Shown here: piece after piece, positions 49,125 through 62,900 of the stretch
Position numbering within the stretch: the first letter of the stretch is position 1
Layout of the letters: the number at the start of each line of letters is the position of its first letter
Assembly (NCBI GenBank): GCA_017979445.1
Contig: CM030709.1
Location: 5,622,001 to 5,686,000 of the forward strand
DNA: 64,000 nt
Origin: Akebia trifoliata
Taxonomy: Eukaryota; Streptophyta; Magnoliopsida; Ranunculales; Lardizabalaceae
Direction: 5' to 3'
The notes under the pieces: model-generated
The model's database searches: none
Told to the model about the DNA's origin: nothing
The model's input: the letters and a program-made list of their open reading frames with translations, nothing else
Position numbers and translations under genes: made by a program

Positions 49125-49375
49125 ATTATTAAGAATTGTGATAATCTAACTTATCCACGTGACATACTCAATCGACACCCTTTACGTGACATGTTTGGGA
49201 ACTATAGATATGTACGTCTCAAGATACGCAACTGCACTTCCCCATAAAAAGTGTTTCTTGAGGGAACCGTGTATCTTAAGTGGTATAGATCTATGATTCC
49301 CAAACATGTCATGTCAGGGGTGTCGATTGAGTATGTCATGTGGGTAAGCCAGATTATCACGAATCTTTTATTAAT
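49125..49375. mobile_element. Long-stem hairpin MITE
   Basis: 'gtgataatctaacttatcca', 'cgtgacatactcaatcgaca' and 'catgtttgggaactatagat' on the left face 'tctatgattcccaaacatgt', 'tgtcgattgagtatgtcatg' and 'agattatcac' on the right. The stem runs almost the whole length of the element. Confidence 0.78.
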
Positions 49376-49754
49376 ACTCAACTATAGAAAATGATCAAAT
49401 TTAATGATTTGAAGTATCTCTCCCTAATTTTTTGAATGGTTCATCAAATTCATAGTGCATGAATCCAAGAGATTAGACTCTAAGGCGTTGTCTGTTAGCT
49501 CTAATTTTTAACGCTTAATATTGAAAAAAAAATTTAGCTCTTTCTGTTAAATTAGCGTTTTTGTTTACTCCATATTTTCAACACTTATAGTTGAAAATAA
49601 GTGAAAAAAATTAATCACTATTTTGATATTTAATTTTTGTGATGAAGTGGTAAGGACTTCTCTTTTTCGGCATGGACAAGTATGCCCTTATAATTAAAAG
49701 GATATTATCTCTTATATCCCATGGTTAATTATATAAGTACCTCACAAATTAATA

Positions 49755-50100
49755 AACCCATACCATGGCCAAATTGTTTTGTCCTATATGGGTTAAAAGT
49801 TTCGGAATGAATTATTTTTGGTGAGGATGATCTCTACAATGAGGAGATCATCCTCACCAAAAATCAGCCCATCTCGAAACTTCTAACCCCATCAAAAACA
49901 GTTCAAGAACTGTAAATTGTTCAATTTATTTTTTTTTGAAAATCAATTTTGATCTGGTTAGAAGTTTCAGAATGGGCTGGTTTTTGGTGAGGATGATCTC
50001 CAGGCCGTATAGATCATCCTCACCAAAAATTGGCTCATTCCAAAATCTTTAACCTATATAAAACAAAAACAAAAAAAATTGTCTATGATGTGGGTTGCCC
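49755..50100. mobile_element. Foldback MITE E10
   Basis: The full two-palindrome core is present ('ggtgaggatgatctctaca' with facing arm, spacer, 'ggtgaggatgatctccagg' with facing arm). The ends 'acccataccatggcca' and 'catgatgtgggttgcc'-like bases are yet another terminal version. ATTAATA lies on both sides as a likely target-site duplication. Confidence 0.8.
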
Positions 50101-50871
50101 TTATTAATACATGAGGTGTTTTTATAATTTCACATCCTTCACTTCTGTTGAAAAATTTTCATTCAAAATTAAGTTCTTTTAATGTCGATTTCAAGTTTTG
50201 GTGACTTGTATGACATTATTATTTTTAATTTGAAATTTGTGGGGTTTTAGAAATAAAAATTATTATTTGAAAATTAAAAATTTGAGTATTTCTTATTATT
50301 TAAAAATGAATTGTATTTTTATTTTATAAGAAATAATATATTTTATTGTGTTGGATAAGAAATAGGCATTTGAAACATGCAAATAATGTATAATATGATT
50401 GTAAGGGTTAAAAAGATAATTTGCCAGTTTCAGCAATGTGTAATAACATGATTTTGTGAATTTGGTGCTTAATTTTATGAATTCAGCACTATTTTGACAT
50501 TTAAACAAATAACTTTTTCGACACTTAAAGAGGTTATAAATTTCAGCTCTTAAAGTCATTCAGCACTTATTTTTTTCAATTTAACAAGTAACACCTAAAA
50601 AAGAAGCATTCGACAAGATGAAAAAAGAATCATCCCTTCATCTTTTTAAAAGTGAATCATTATTTAGAGAAAGATATTTCCTTTAATGAGAATGAGATAA
50701 AAAATGATAGTAATTCTCTATTTTCACCTACGTTCTTTCGGAACTTCCTCATATCCTTTTAAAACATTCGACTTGAATTTATCTCTAACAAGGATTGAAA
50801 TTGAGATTTATATTATTACAGGTTAGACAAAAGAGAGAAAATATAAACTACCTATACATCTTTTTCTAGGG

Positions 50872-51052
50872 GTGGAGCCAGGATTTTGCTCACGTGGGGG
50901 CAGTCAAGAGTGAAAAAAATATTTGTGGGGGCAATAGATACAGATTTCTTTATCTGTTGCTAAAGCTTGTCGCAATAGCACATTAATCCATAGAATTTGA
51001 AAACTCTTGTGGGGGCAAGTGCTCCCCACAGCCCCCACTCTAAATCCGCCCA
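50872..51052. mobile_element. Small inverted-repeat element, 'ggggtggagccaggatttt' ends
   Basis: The left end 'gggtggagccaggattttgc' and right end 'cactctaaatccgccc' are imperfect inverted repeats, with 'cgtgggggcagtc' facing 'tgtgggggcaagtgctcccc'. The family is common in plants as non-autonomous DNA elements. A partial copy lies at about 38780. Confidence 0.6.
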
Positions 51053-52774
51053 TCTTTATCGATTGATGGATGACGAATCACGTGAACCACAAAATTGGGT
51101 GAGAAAAAGTTATATAAAACTTCAAAGCAAAAAAGAAGAAATCCAAGAGAGCCAATGTTTTTTTTGACCTTATCTTGGGATTCCTCTCATCACCCAATTC
51201 ACCTTTTATTCTTTATTCAAGATCAAGGAACAAACTTCATCTTTCTTTGAATTTGTTTATTTTAAAAGCTTGATTCTTTTAGCTACATGTATCTTATATA
51301 TATTACTAATGTAGACCACACATGTACCCAAGTTACTTACTTTCATGAATCACATGTGAGATGCGAGGGACCCACTAATGAGATTTCTTATGAAAAAGTC
51401 CAACCATTCGATTATAAAATCCAAAGGGATAGGGATTTATTTTTTATTGTTTGTTTTACTCCCTTTGTTGATTGGAGGAATTTGTTAAAAAGTTTTAATA
51501 TTTTGAAGTTCTCCTTTAATTTAGTCATTATCATTGATCGAAGACATTTAATTACAAAGATTCCAACAGAGTTTGAGCAACGTTTGGATCTAATTATAAA
51601 GTAAATTGATTCATTTTTGAGAAAATAGTTACTCGACTAAAGTGTTTTTTATTTGGCTTTGTTTCTTATTATCATATTTAAGCAATTACAATGCGACACA
51701 GTCTTACGGAAATTCTTTTTCAGTAAGGTTTAGGTGAATTTTCTTAATCAAAGCATTGCTTATAAGTTGAAAGCTCATTCTTCAAAAGGAATGTTGTCAA
51801 ATCCTTCGAGAGGACTCTTGTTTATTGGGTCGAAGTGTGTTAGGTTGTTAGATCGTATCCTGTTGTGAGAAAGAGTAACCAACTTAAACTCATTTGCCTC
51901 ACCCCTACTAGTCAAGCCTACTGGTCTGGACACTCTCATCTTCAAAAAAATAAAATAAAATTATCAACCCATGTTCTAAAGACTATAGACTTAGTATCTT
52001 GTCGCATCTCTATAAAATAATTAAAGAGTATGAATCATATGCACTCAAGGCGGAGGATTGAAACCTTCCTCCCACACCCCAATACACACCATGTAAGCTA
52101 TAATTCAAGGAAATAACGCATAAAATATCTCACTTTAAAATTTTCCTTGGATTATGGCTTACGTGGCGTGTACTGGGGTATAGGAGGAGGGCTTCAATCC
52201 TCCACCCTAGGTGTATACCGTCCGCACTCACAATTAAAACTTCGAAAAAATCTTTAAGCGATAATGTTTCATTTTCCACAAGATGTGACTTGATATAGAT
52301 TGAAATGGAGAAACAAAATACAAAATTTTTGGATAAGACTTCGACGAGAATCATCTCCATTTTCTCAAAAATACGTGTGAGGTGCAAAATAATAGCAAGT
52401 AACATATTCTCCTAGCTCCACAAACTCATGAAGTTTACGTTGCCCATGACATTTCGATTAATCCCACAAATAGACCATGATGTTTCAATTTCAATTAATA
52501 ATTTTCAACCGATGATGTGGGCATTTTCCTTCAATGATAGTGTTCCAAGACTCTTGAGAAGTACTCAAATCCAAAAGATCAAAAGTTTTGTGGCTTCATC
52601 AGTGTTGGATACATGTTTATTGGGGAAATTTATTTTACTAATACCAACCCATTTCATATGTAAATAAATCACTAAAAAATTGTTACACATCTTGGGGTGG
52701 CATTAGTAACAGTTAGTATGGCAATAGAAACTCTCTTTAATGAATAAGTTTATTCCTTATAACTTTTTTTTTTC

Positions 52775-54690
52775 TTGTTGGAAGATTTTGTATTCGACTA
52801 CGTTAGACACGATAATAATACCGAAAATAAAATGCCACGTGGCTGTCACTAAATGACTGATGATCACATGGGGAATTGTTCATGCTTCTTATCTTCCAAA
52901 TGGAATCTTTCCAATTACGGTAATCTTCTACTCATAGAAACATTATTTTCTAATTTTGGAAATTTTTAACGAATCCAAATGATTAAGACCCACCGAAACC
53001 TAACCCATTATTGCCGGTTTACCGGTTACCCAGAAGATGTATCTAAAAAGAGGAAACTAATCCCTAGAAAAAATTTATAATCTCTAGGAAATTAGTGTTT
53101 CCTCTTATTTCAACCTCAAACATCCTGTCGAGGTCAGAAGAGGCTTTTGCATCCTATTCTAAGTAGGCTTATTAATGGGTCAGATTTGGGTTGGGCCGAC
53201 CTTAATCAGGCCTCAAAATTTCTACATCCAACCTTGGACCGACTCACTCGTATTCATGTCCATTTAAGGGTTGGTCGGCCTGGTCCACAAATTTCAAATT
53301 TGTTATAAAACATATGTTATGTATTTGCTGTTTTAAAACAAAAAAAATATATTTGATGCTTTATTTCTTAAAATGCTTTGTTGTATACTTGGAATATCTA
53401 ACTCCCATAATAATCAAACCAGTTATCTCTAGACCTATAAAAATAATAGTCTATAATAATTTACATTTGATTTAAGGACAAAAAAAATTGCTCAAATCTG
53501 ATCAATCAAGTTAAATGTTTAGCCTAAAAGGTTAGTGGATCCAAAAAATATTCCACAATATATTAGACATCAAGATGTTTGTGCTCGAGAATATAACAAA
53601 TTTGTAATCCTGATGACATGTAGACTTCTACATCTTTAGAACTTTCTTAAGGTCCTCTATATTTTGAAATCATGCATCTTCACAATACACATTTTCCCAT
53701 ACAATTGGGTATCATATTTTAACGATTGGGATTGCATGTTTATATATGACTCTTCATGAGTCCATATATAATCAAGATTGGTTGACTTGTTGAAAAAAAA
53801 ACATGATTCCAATCATTAAAATACAAAATTCAACAATAAAAAATTGTTTTTATTTTTATTTTTATTTATAACCAAGTATCCCCGTAGACAACGGACCAGT
53901 CCCATATCTGCACTTTGCCCAGTCCATAAACCATGGTCTTGTCCAAGGATTAGTCCTGGGTCACGTGCAATGCCTGCACATCACATGTAAGTGAGGGTAC
54001 ACCCTCGCGGGTGGCTCATGAGGAATTACTCATATTGGGTATCGAACTCACGACTTACAGGCATTAACCGCTTATCTGCCCGAAATTGCCATTGAGACAA
54101 CCCCTTGGTTTTTTTTTTTTTTTTTTTAATGTCATATAGTATGTATTATTGATATATTTTTTTGTGGTACACATAAACCTCAACGTTTGAATCTTGTATT
54201 TTAACAAATTCATATATAAGTTGATGGCGTAAGCCATGACTTAAGTATGGCAGAGAGAGAGAGAGGCCAATGTTTCTTGACCTTTTATTTATATTATTTA
54301 ATGAAAGAGAAACCAAGGTTTGATTGTTTTTTATTTATTTATTTTAGAAAGCTCTCTCACATTTTTTTTTCCCTTACTTAGACCTCATGTGAACAATAAA
54401 ACCCTCTTTTTTATTATTTATTTATTTATGTTTTTTTTTATTATTTATTTATTTAATTGATGGGACCCACCAATTAAATTTCTCATGCAGACAAGGCCGA
54501 CCTGATCTGATTGGAAAATCTTCGAAGGACATGGATTTCAGGCTTATCCAATAGGTGGTGGGGACCCTATTTTGTTGGCTTTTACTACCCTTGTTTGGTA
54601 GAAAAATTTGCAAAAAAGATCTGATATTTTAAATATTTTGGAGATAGGCCTTTGACCTTTGACTTTAGTTAATATATTGACTGGAGACAT
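52775..54690. repeat. Copy C of the triplicated module
   Basis: Anchor 1 is 'gccacgtggctg' near 52832, then 'cgaatccaaatgattaagac' near 52970. Anchor 2 is 'acccaccaattaaatttctc' near 54465, then 'ttttggagataggcctttga' near 54638. A SINE (53884-54106) lies inside. No coding sequence is recognised. Confidence 0.5.
53884..54106 (-). mobile_element. SINE, minus orientation
   Basis: On the minus strand: 'ggttgtctcaatggcaattt', 'gagttcgatacccaatatg' (box B), 'gagccacccgcgagggtg', 'gtgatgtgcaggcattgcac', then a 3' part with 'ggactgggcaaagtgcagat'. It is the most complete copy of the family at 29792 and adds a longer 3' region shared with 55145-55325. Confidence 0.75.
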
Positions 54691-55144
54691 TGATGAATTC
54701 TTCATCTTTGATGAATTTTTGTGAAATAATTTTTTATTTTTTTCCATGAAACCTTAATGATGATCAGGGTGTTTTTAGAAGGTATATATAGGATCTTCAA
54801 TGGATATGATCTTATTCGAAATTTGATCCATTTCGATCCTGTAATTTGGGTGAGATTTTGGGTTCCTATAAGGATCCAATTATACAAGAACCCAATTTAA
54901 TAATCTATGAGATTGAGATATAATAAGAAAAATATTAGATTGGTTTAGGATCTGATTCGATTCTTATTAGAGTCATGTGAAATCCACCCTGACTCGATCC
55001 AATTCCCATCCATTGGGCTTTGTAATTTAAGCCCTAGCGTGTCACGGGTTGGCAATCTATGACAAAAATGCACAAATTAAATGGTTAAAACTCACTAATC
55101 AAGAAAGCTCATTCTCGTCGATTAGAGGTCTTGTTAACTGGATA

Positions 55145-55325
55145 TCCCGTTAGAGGGGTACCAGGCCCATATCTGGACTTTGCCCAGTCCATAGACCATA
55201 GTCGTATCCAAGAACTAGTCTTGGGGCACGTGCAACACCTGCACATCACACGGACTGGGTATCGAACTCACGACCTACGGGCATTAACTGCTTATCGAAC
55301 CAAAATTTTCATTAAGCCAACCCCT
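55145..55325 (-). mobile_element. SINE, minus orientation, internally deleted
   Basis: Box B 'gagttcgatacccagtccg' runs directly into 'tgtgatgtgcaggtgttgca', so the middle ('ccacccgcgagg') is missing compared with 53884-54106. The 3' part with 'ctgggcaaagtccagatatg' is kept. Confidence 0.7.
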
Positions 55326-55777
55326 CGATTTGTTTTTATTAAGAGCTATGTTGCAAAGATTTGTTGTCGAATCTGTGAATCTATGTCTTTAGATGTAAGA
55401 GTTTGTGGAGAAGAAATAGAGGTTTGGGTTTTAGAGATGGGGATGCCATGCCTTGTTTCAAGGTCTTTTATTTTTCCAATTTAATAAAATAGAACAATAC
55501 AATATATTTAAAAGATTGGAAAAATTACTTAAAGGACCCTAGAGGAGGGATTTCTTTATAAATAGTGTTTTAGAAAGGGTTTACTCACAGTGCTTACATT
55601 TCATTAGAACATATTTTTGTAACTTCATATCTAGTGTCGAGCTCGACAATTTTATTTAAAAACCATCGAACTCGGCACTTTTAAAATGTAAGGATTGTCG
55701 GCGTCAACCCTCTTATTACACCTTCATAGCTCAACTAGATGCAATTCTGAACGAACAAACACCCCCTTTAAAATTAG

Positions 55778-56533
55778 GGTGATTTAAACATGCCACCTCA
55801 TGTTTTGCTGAATATTAGAGATCCCTATGTTCTGAAATGGATGACATGCATCCCTTGACCTCGGTCTTCTAAGTAGATTAATAGGAAAATACCCAAATAC
55901 CCCATCTTTAACCTCTATCCAAAAACTCAAATTTTTCTTTTTCTTATTTTTTTCAAAACTAGTCATCTGCAATCTCTTTAGATAAATTTTTTTTTTAATC
56001 TTCATCATCTATCTTTAAGATTTATTTTTCAACCTTCAAATCTCAATGCAAGATATAATTTTTGAATAAATATAAAATAATAAAATTTTGATAGAAAAAT
56101 CTAGGATTTTCTAAAAGAAAGCAAAGTAGCATACTATAGATGAAGATAAGATTGAAAAGATTAAAGTTACCATAGAGGTTGAAGAGTTTGAAATTAACCG
56201 GTTTTGAGACAAAAAAAACAAATAGGATTTTTGAAAAAATTAAAAACGAGTAAAAAAATCTAGGGTTTCATATAAAGGGTTAGTTTATAGGTTGAAAACC
56301 ATGAAATGAAGATAGTGTTCAGTAGATATACCATGGAGATTAGACTTGGAGAAGCTTGAAGATGACTGATATTGAGGGGAAAAAAATCTGGGGTTTTGAT
56401 GATGAGGGTCTTTCCTAGTAGTCTACGTAGAAGACTAAGGTCAACAGAGCCATGTCATCATTTTCAAAACAAGAGGGGGGGAATCTCTAATATTTAACAA
56501 AACATGGGGGTCATGTCTAAATCACTCTTAAAA
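55778..56533. mobile_element. Long inverted-repeat element of about 755 bases
   Basis: The left arm (about 55778-55885: 'catgttttgctgaatattag', 'cggtcttctaagtagatt') faces the right arm (about 56410-56533: 'tacgtagaagactaaggtca', 'aatatttaacaaaacatg') over roughly 105 bases at about 80-85%. The interior is A-rich and non-coding. It has the same family arms as 41640-42130. It lies about 400 bases beyond the UPF2 stop codon. Confidence 0.72.
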
Positions 56534-56946
56534 TTATATATTTTTTTTAATTTTAGAGTGAGAAATCACTATGTAAAAAGAAACTGAATTCCAAAGAAAA
56601 TATGCAATGGAACACCTAAAAATCATATTTTCCATGCACAATCAAATGGACCCTAAGTTTAGGAAGTCTCCATAAGGAGATTTAATAATTTTCTTTAATT
56701 TTGATGCCAAAGAAGGGCATTTCTATGAAAAGCTGAAAGTTCAATGGGCAAAGAGTAATTTTCTAACATTTACACAGCCCACACAAAGCTCAATCCCAGA
56801 TGGAAGAATCCATTCTTACACAACCCCAAAAGGCTGAAACCACACCCACCATTTACATATCACAGCTTCCCCTTTCCCTATATTCAAATGCTTTCTATTA
56901 ATAAAGCCACTAAACACCAAATCTAACCTCACTAATCAGGACCACC

Positions 56947-59900
56947 TCACTTCCTTCTACCATAATAGAGCCCACCACCACCCGATATATAGCTGTGCTG
57001 ACGATGACGCGCTCCAGCTCCTCTCCCACTTGTTCCATCAGATGTGCTGCCGCGGCCACCTGTTCGGCTTCCCCCGGTTTGGGTCCAATTCATCGTTTGT
57101 GTTCCAATCCCATTGAGCTCTTCCTCTTCCCTGTCGTTATACTCCAAGATCAACCTCTTAATGTTCTGCTTCTCTTCGAGTTCGGCAGCCTCTTTCTGCT
57201 TTGTACTCTGCACTAGCGAGCAATCCCGGGGGATAAACATCTGCTTCGTCTGTTGCTTGTGCCCTCGCTTCACAAGCACCTTCACGCATACTTCTTTGTT
57301 CCCTCTGCTGCCTTCTTCATCCAATATCTCGTCCCCACTTTCACCCTCGACACCCCTACCGTGATGATCCTTGCTTGATCCCTCAAACACATTCATTGGT
57401 ATCACCATGTTCAAGGTTGGCCTTGCCCGTATTTCCAACTTACGTGAATCCAAGCTTTCCTGCATTAGAGCCCTAAGCTCCCGGTCGAAGTCTGCTTCTT
57501 CCAAAGGATCAACTTCTACCACCTTTTGTCTAACTTGAACTTCATCATCATCGTCAGAAGCAACAGGCCCACCACCATCTTCATCATCAACGTCACTCTC
57601 ACATTCGTCTTCTTGATTCTCCGATTTGTCCTCGTACAACTCTTCATAATCTTCATGGCCTTCTGGGTTGATACTGCCACTCCCTGAATCACTCTCGCTG
57701 TCTCCAACTGCATCTTCATGCCCTCTACCATTTTCTTCAATCCCATTTACTGGGCCTTTTCCGTTTGCGAAAGCAATGGAGGTTTTTCGGCCTGGAGGTT
57801 TGCCGGTTTCAGTGTCCGAGTGCTTCTCATTGCTGATCTTATCAGACGAGGCTGTATGCTCATGTTCCTCGAGTTCTATTAGTGCTGCATTAACCTCCTC
57901 TATGGACGTATATCTTGTCATATTTGGGCGTAAATCTGCAAAGAGGTCCTGCAAAGATTTGACAAAATTTACACAAGCTGTACTAGAGTGAATGTTGGTA
58001 AAATAATTACAAGAATAGTAATTAAAAATCTATTATAATTCTGAAGGACCTCAATATTTTTTTCTCATAACAAGTTCTTTAATGAACTCTAAGACATAGC
58101 ACACCCTGAATTTGCAGGGGAGTTGCGAACACAATGAAGTTACCTTTTAAACGTGTCAACAAAAAGTGCAGAACTCAGATCAGTATAATATTTTTGTGGT
58201 TCACTCTATAAACTTATGTATGAAACTGCTGAGATAGTTTTTAATCGAATGTTTGTAAATTCTTGCTAAAATTTCAGGTCAAGACGCTTCCACCTTGGCT
58301 TAAAATCTCCATATCAGTGACAAAGAACTCAAAGGAGTAAAACTAGATTGGCCGGGGGACCAGTTTCCAAATACCCAGCCAAGTCGACTTTAAAATTAAT
58401 CCACCAATCACAGTTTGTGTGGATCTTCAATGACCATGCTATTACCTTTCTAATGAGTTCTTGTGTGAAGGATAGTTTATCACTAATACTTGGAATCAAG
58501 TCCATATATTTATATTCCTATGAATGCTTTCTGTAATATTGCAAGCAATTTTTTCTTCAATAGGTTGGTAATTTGTATCTAATTAAGAATGTAAGAGGAA
58601 AACCCAGTATATCAATTTCAAATTTATGAAGGAAACCAGATAAACTTGAGGTAAAATTAACTTCAACATTGTCAAACACGCATCATAATCTTTAACATAA
58701 GCAATATGGCATGATTAGAGGCAGATAATGAGCCAATTCCACTTGCTTATAAAAATCAAGTCATCTAGTAGACCCTGAGGCAAGGTGATAGATTAGAAGT
58801 AAAGATGTCCCTTTCAGAAGTAATAATTAGCACACTAACCTGCAGATCAAACTCAATATCGAGTGGAATTGAACCTTTGCTGAGAATGTATCTCTGGAAA
58901 TATACTAAGAATCTGTTAAGCTTCCTTTTTGAAGAACCTCTGTCAAAGTAATGTCCACAGGTCTGAAGAAGTGTAATAATCATCCTGATGCGGAAACAAT
59001 CTTCTGGTGGGTCCAGTGCATCTTGCTTTGTAACATGAAAAGAAAATTGAAATAACTGTTAAGAGCGGAAATGCACCATAAGTAGAAACTTTTAATCTAG
59101 AAAACTTGACATAAGATGTCAGTGTCAAAATAGAACCATTAGATAGGCACACTGTAATATTTCTATAACATATTGTGTTTTCCGTTTTTAATTAAGACAA
59201 GTAATCAACGATATTGAAAGCCAGTTCAGTGTTTTTTGATTAATGTTAAAACTAAATCCTCAGTTTATTGAGAACCAAGCTTGGATATCACCAATAGCCT
59301 ATCTGGATGTCAGTTAACAAGTTAATGAGAAACATTTAAGGTCCATAAAAAGTAACCATATCATTACAAATCTTATGTTGAACAAACTACACATGCAATT
59401 TCAAATTTGTAGTAGTTTTGCTGTGGTCATTTGGTATGATTTCATTCGTCTCATGTGCATTGAGTGATTTTTTCCCAAATCGGTTCTCCTTCTATTTCAA
59501 ATTTGGAGTCCCTACCCCATTTAGATCACATAAGAGAACCTTGTGGAATTTCCTTCCGTTTGCAAAATGTTGGAGAATTTGGAAGGAAAGAATCGAAGTA
59601 TGCGTAGTGAAGCCATTATTAGTTTTTTGGGATTGATGTTTTAGAGGTGTAAGTTGTGTAAGGAATTTAGGTTCTTCTTTCAGGAATTCCTGTTCTGACA
59701 TTGTTTGTAGTTAGTTTACTGTATCTTTCTTTATTTCTGTTTTCTTCTTTGTCATGTTTCACTCGAGTCCTTGACAAGAAACATTTAAAGTCTCTGGCAA
59801 GTAACCATATCATTACATATTTCATGTTGAATAAACTACACTGGTGCAATTTCATATTTGTAGTAGCTTTGCAAGGGTCATTTGTATGATTCCACTTGTT

Positions 59901-62900
59901 CCATGTGCATTGAGTGTGTTTTTCCTTAGTCGGTTCTCCAATTTCAAATTTGAAGTCCATATCCCATCAGATGGTATGAGAGAACCTGGTGGAGTTTCCT
60001 TAGGTTCGCAATACGTTCAAGAATTTGGAAGGAAAGGAAGGAACGGGGAGTGGGAGTCCTGAAGTCATTACAGGTGCAAATTGAATGAGGAATTAAGGGA
60101 TTTCTATTTTTAGGACTTCAAGTTCAGGTGCTGTTCGTAGTGAGGATAGGAAGAGGGGGGCTGTTTACGGTCTTTCTTTATAGGTTTTCTTCTTTCTCTT
60201 GTGTCACTTGAGGACGGTCCACTCGACGTCCTGCTTTGTACACTTCTCTTTCTCTGAATGAAATCTCTTTACCTATTTAAAATAAACTACACTACTGCTA
60301 ACTTTCAAGATCAAAAGGATAAGCATAAATGGACAACAGGACTGGAAAAGCAAGCATAGACATCAATATATTTAGGAAAATGTTTAATACACCATACCAC
60401 GAGAATACAAGCAACTATAGTTACTTTATGTTAATTCAGAATAGAGCCCCAAGTTTCAGTGAACACAAACCAAATATAAATATTCTTTTATCGATAAACG
60501 GATATAAATATTACTGGAGCACTACAAAGCCATATATTATGCACTTAATAGTCTCGATCAAAATTGACTAGGACTCAATCAGGAATAAAAACCAAGGACC
60601 ATTAGATTCACCAGAGACTTAGTAGAGGAGGGCACAAGATGGCCACAATCAGACCCATAACTAGGTGAACTGGATCCCCCTATGGTTGACTGATGAGCTT
60701 CATGAAGTTTATGAGTAATTAAAAAGTTATTAGAAAACTCAGCCATCAAGTTTAGCTGTGGTTTTACTAAAAGCTACTGCATTAACCTCTGCAAAGCCAT
60801 GTTGTTTTATTCAAAACAACAGGAAAGTTCCTACTTTACAGCAAAATCAACCAATCCACTAAGCTATTATCCAAGATCAACAATTTCAGAACATGGTTGA
60901 GTGAAACACACCAGAATTAGCAGAGGTAATATAAAAAACCTCCATAAAACATGGATTTATCTTGGGAGAAAAAGAGAGGAAACAATAAAAACCAGTTCAC
61001 AATTGAACATAACTATGCTACTCATTGAAGCTTCCTGCTACTAGAATCCAATAGGCAAGAACTACCATGGGTCCCAAGTTTCAAGAACACCATAGAACAG
61101 AGCTTTCGAAGAAACCTGTCAAAGAGGTAATCTTTCAGTTTTTCCTTATGATGACATAAGGATTAGGTGGCTAAAATATGACAATGGACCAAATAGGGAA
61201 AAATAGCACTTGAATTTTAATTAATGTGATTGCATAAGGCACAATATAATGCTTTCAACGTTTGCTTTATACTGTCATAAATGTTACTAACTAGTTTTTA
61301 TATTTTCAAAGATTTATCAACCCCATCCTTTTTCAATAAAATTATACTAACAAAAAAAAAAAGATTTCTGTTAACTGAAAACAATTGAGTCTAAACACAT
61401 AAATTGTCCATAAGAAATACCAATAAAAAAACATCCATTCAAAATTCACCAAAAATGATATTTAAAACTACACTACAGCCCATTTCTCTTTGCATGAACA
61501 TTATGAAATAATAAAGTTAAGTTTAACAGAATACAATAAATGAACTCGAGATTTATCAACAGAGGGGAAAAAAGCACAATTTCATACCTCTGGTGTCCCA
61601 TGGCCAAAAACAAGGATCAAATAAAGTGTTTCAAAAATAACAGAGGAATCTATATGTTCATAGTTGTAAAGCTCCCCTAAGAAACGCATGTGCCCTATGC
61701 GTCTTTGCTGCATTCCATAGTCATTCAACTCCAACCCCAACCTAATCTCCTCCAGTACCTGAAATAATTAAAATGAAAATGACTTACAATATATTTTAAG
61801 CCAAAACCAATTGTTCTTGCCGAAACATAATGCATGTGCGTTAGAAATGACCAACTGAAGTATCCATTAGTGCTATATCCAAACTTGACGATGTATTCTT
61901 GCAAAGTAATGAACTTGACGAGCAATTAGCAGTATCCCAAAAGAATCGACACAAGCATATACATAAAAGGCAAAATAATTTGCGTTTGAGAAGTAACATA
62001 AGTTATATAGAAGATCTCACAGTTTTTTCCTGTCACCGGGCATTGTTTAAACAATGATAAACTCAAGGGAATAATATTATCCTAAATTGCAATAAGACTA
62101 CCTTCAGAGTTCAGACCAACTTAGATATCAACACACACATTCATAAATGGATCTAATCTAATCTACATGTATTTTTGCACTCGATAAGAGGTGCCCACTT
62201 GGTGTGTTGGTAAAGTCTGTGAGTGGTAATACCACATGCCTAGGATCAAACCCTGCCCTCACCCCCAGAAAAAAACAGTAATGTGAGTCATAGCCTTTCT
62301 GTAAGCATACATACAGAGGTAAGACCTGCTCTGTATGTATGCTCACAGAAATTTAATACTCAAAGAATATAGCATTATAAAAAAAAACTAGTCTGGTTTC
62401 GTCAAAACTGGTCCACATTGCCTACAAGTAATGCTGCAACAAAGGTGCTGAAAAGACATGAGAAGAGTACTCCTCAAGACATAAGAAAAAGTTTCAAGGA
62501 ATCTCCTGAGATATGTATACCTGCTGAAGCGCACATCTCCAATGGTGAGACATGCCTCAAGGTGTAAGGCTCACACAAATATTATTTATTATTATTTTGT
62601 TTATTAACCTCTTACTATCCCATCTCTCTTTCATTTATTATAATTTCTATAAAAAAAAAATGGCAGAAACATTATGATTATGCATCAAAGATATTGAGTT
62701 GCAATGGTTCACCCCAAAACTAATCATCAACTGGGACACTGCAATTGCTTTTGTTTCATTTTCAAGCAAGCGCACCTGGTTCTAAATTCTAACAGCTATG
62801 CAAAGAGTTCATTTGACATGAATTTCGTTGGTAGGTTCCATTAGTAATTTACCAAATGTCGAAACAGGGATACTGATAAAAGGAATCGCATTGCTCCATG

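Larger units (their letters stand above)
46640..51560. repeat. Copy B of the triplicated module, expanded by insertions
   Basis: Anchor 1 is 'gccacgtggatc' near 46698, then 'atgaatccaaatggatagga' near 46850. Anchor 2 is 'cttactttcatgaatcacat' near 51335, then 'actaatgagatttcttat'. 'ttatataaaacttcaaag' near 51110 parallels copy A. LTR debris, several MITEs and a (GA)n tract lie between the anchors. Confidence 0.5.

Noticed and set aside
51287..51604. Plus-strand frame of 105 codons
   Set aside because: It overlaps the 3' block of the triplicated module, and the other two copies have no matching open frame, so coding is unlikely.
56995..57991. Plus-strand frames of 73-107 codons over the UPF2 last exon
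   Set aside because: They are antisense to the acidic Asp/Glu/Ser tract of UPF2 and read as Ser/Leu-rich mirror sequence.
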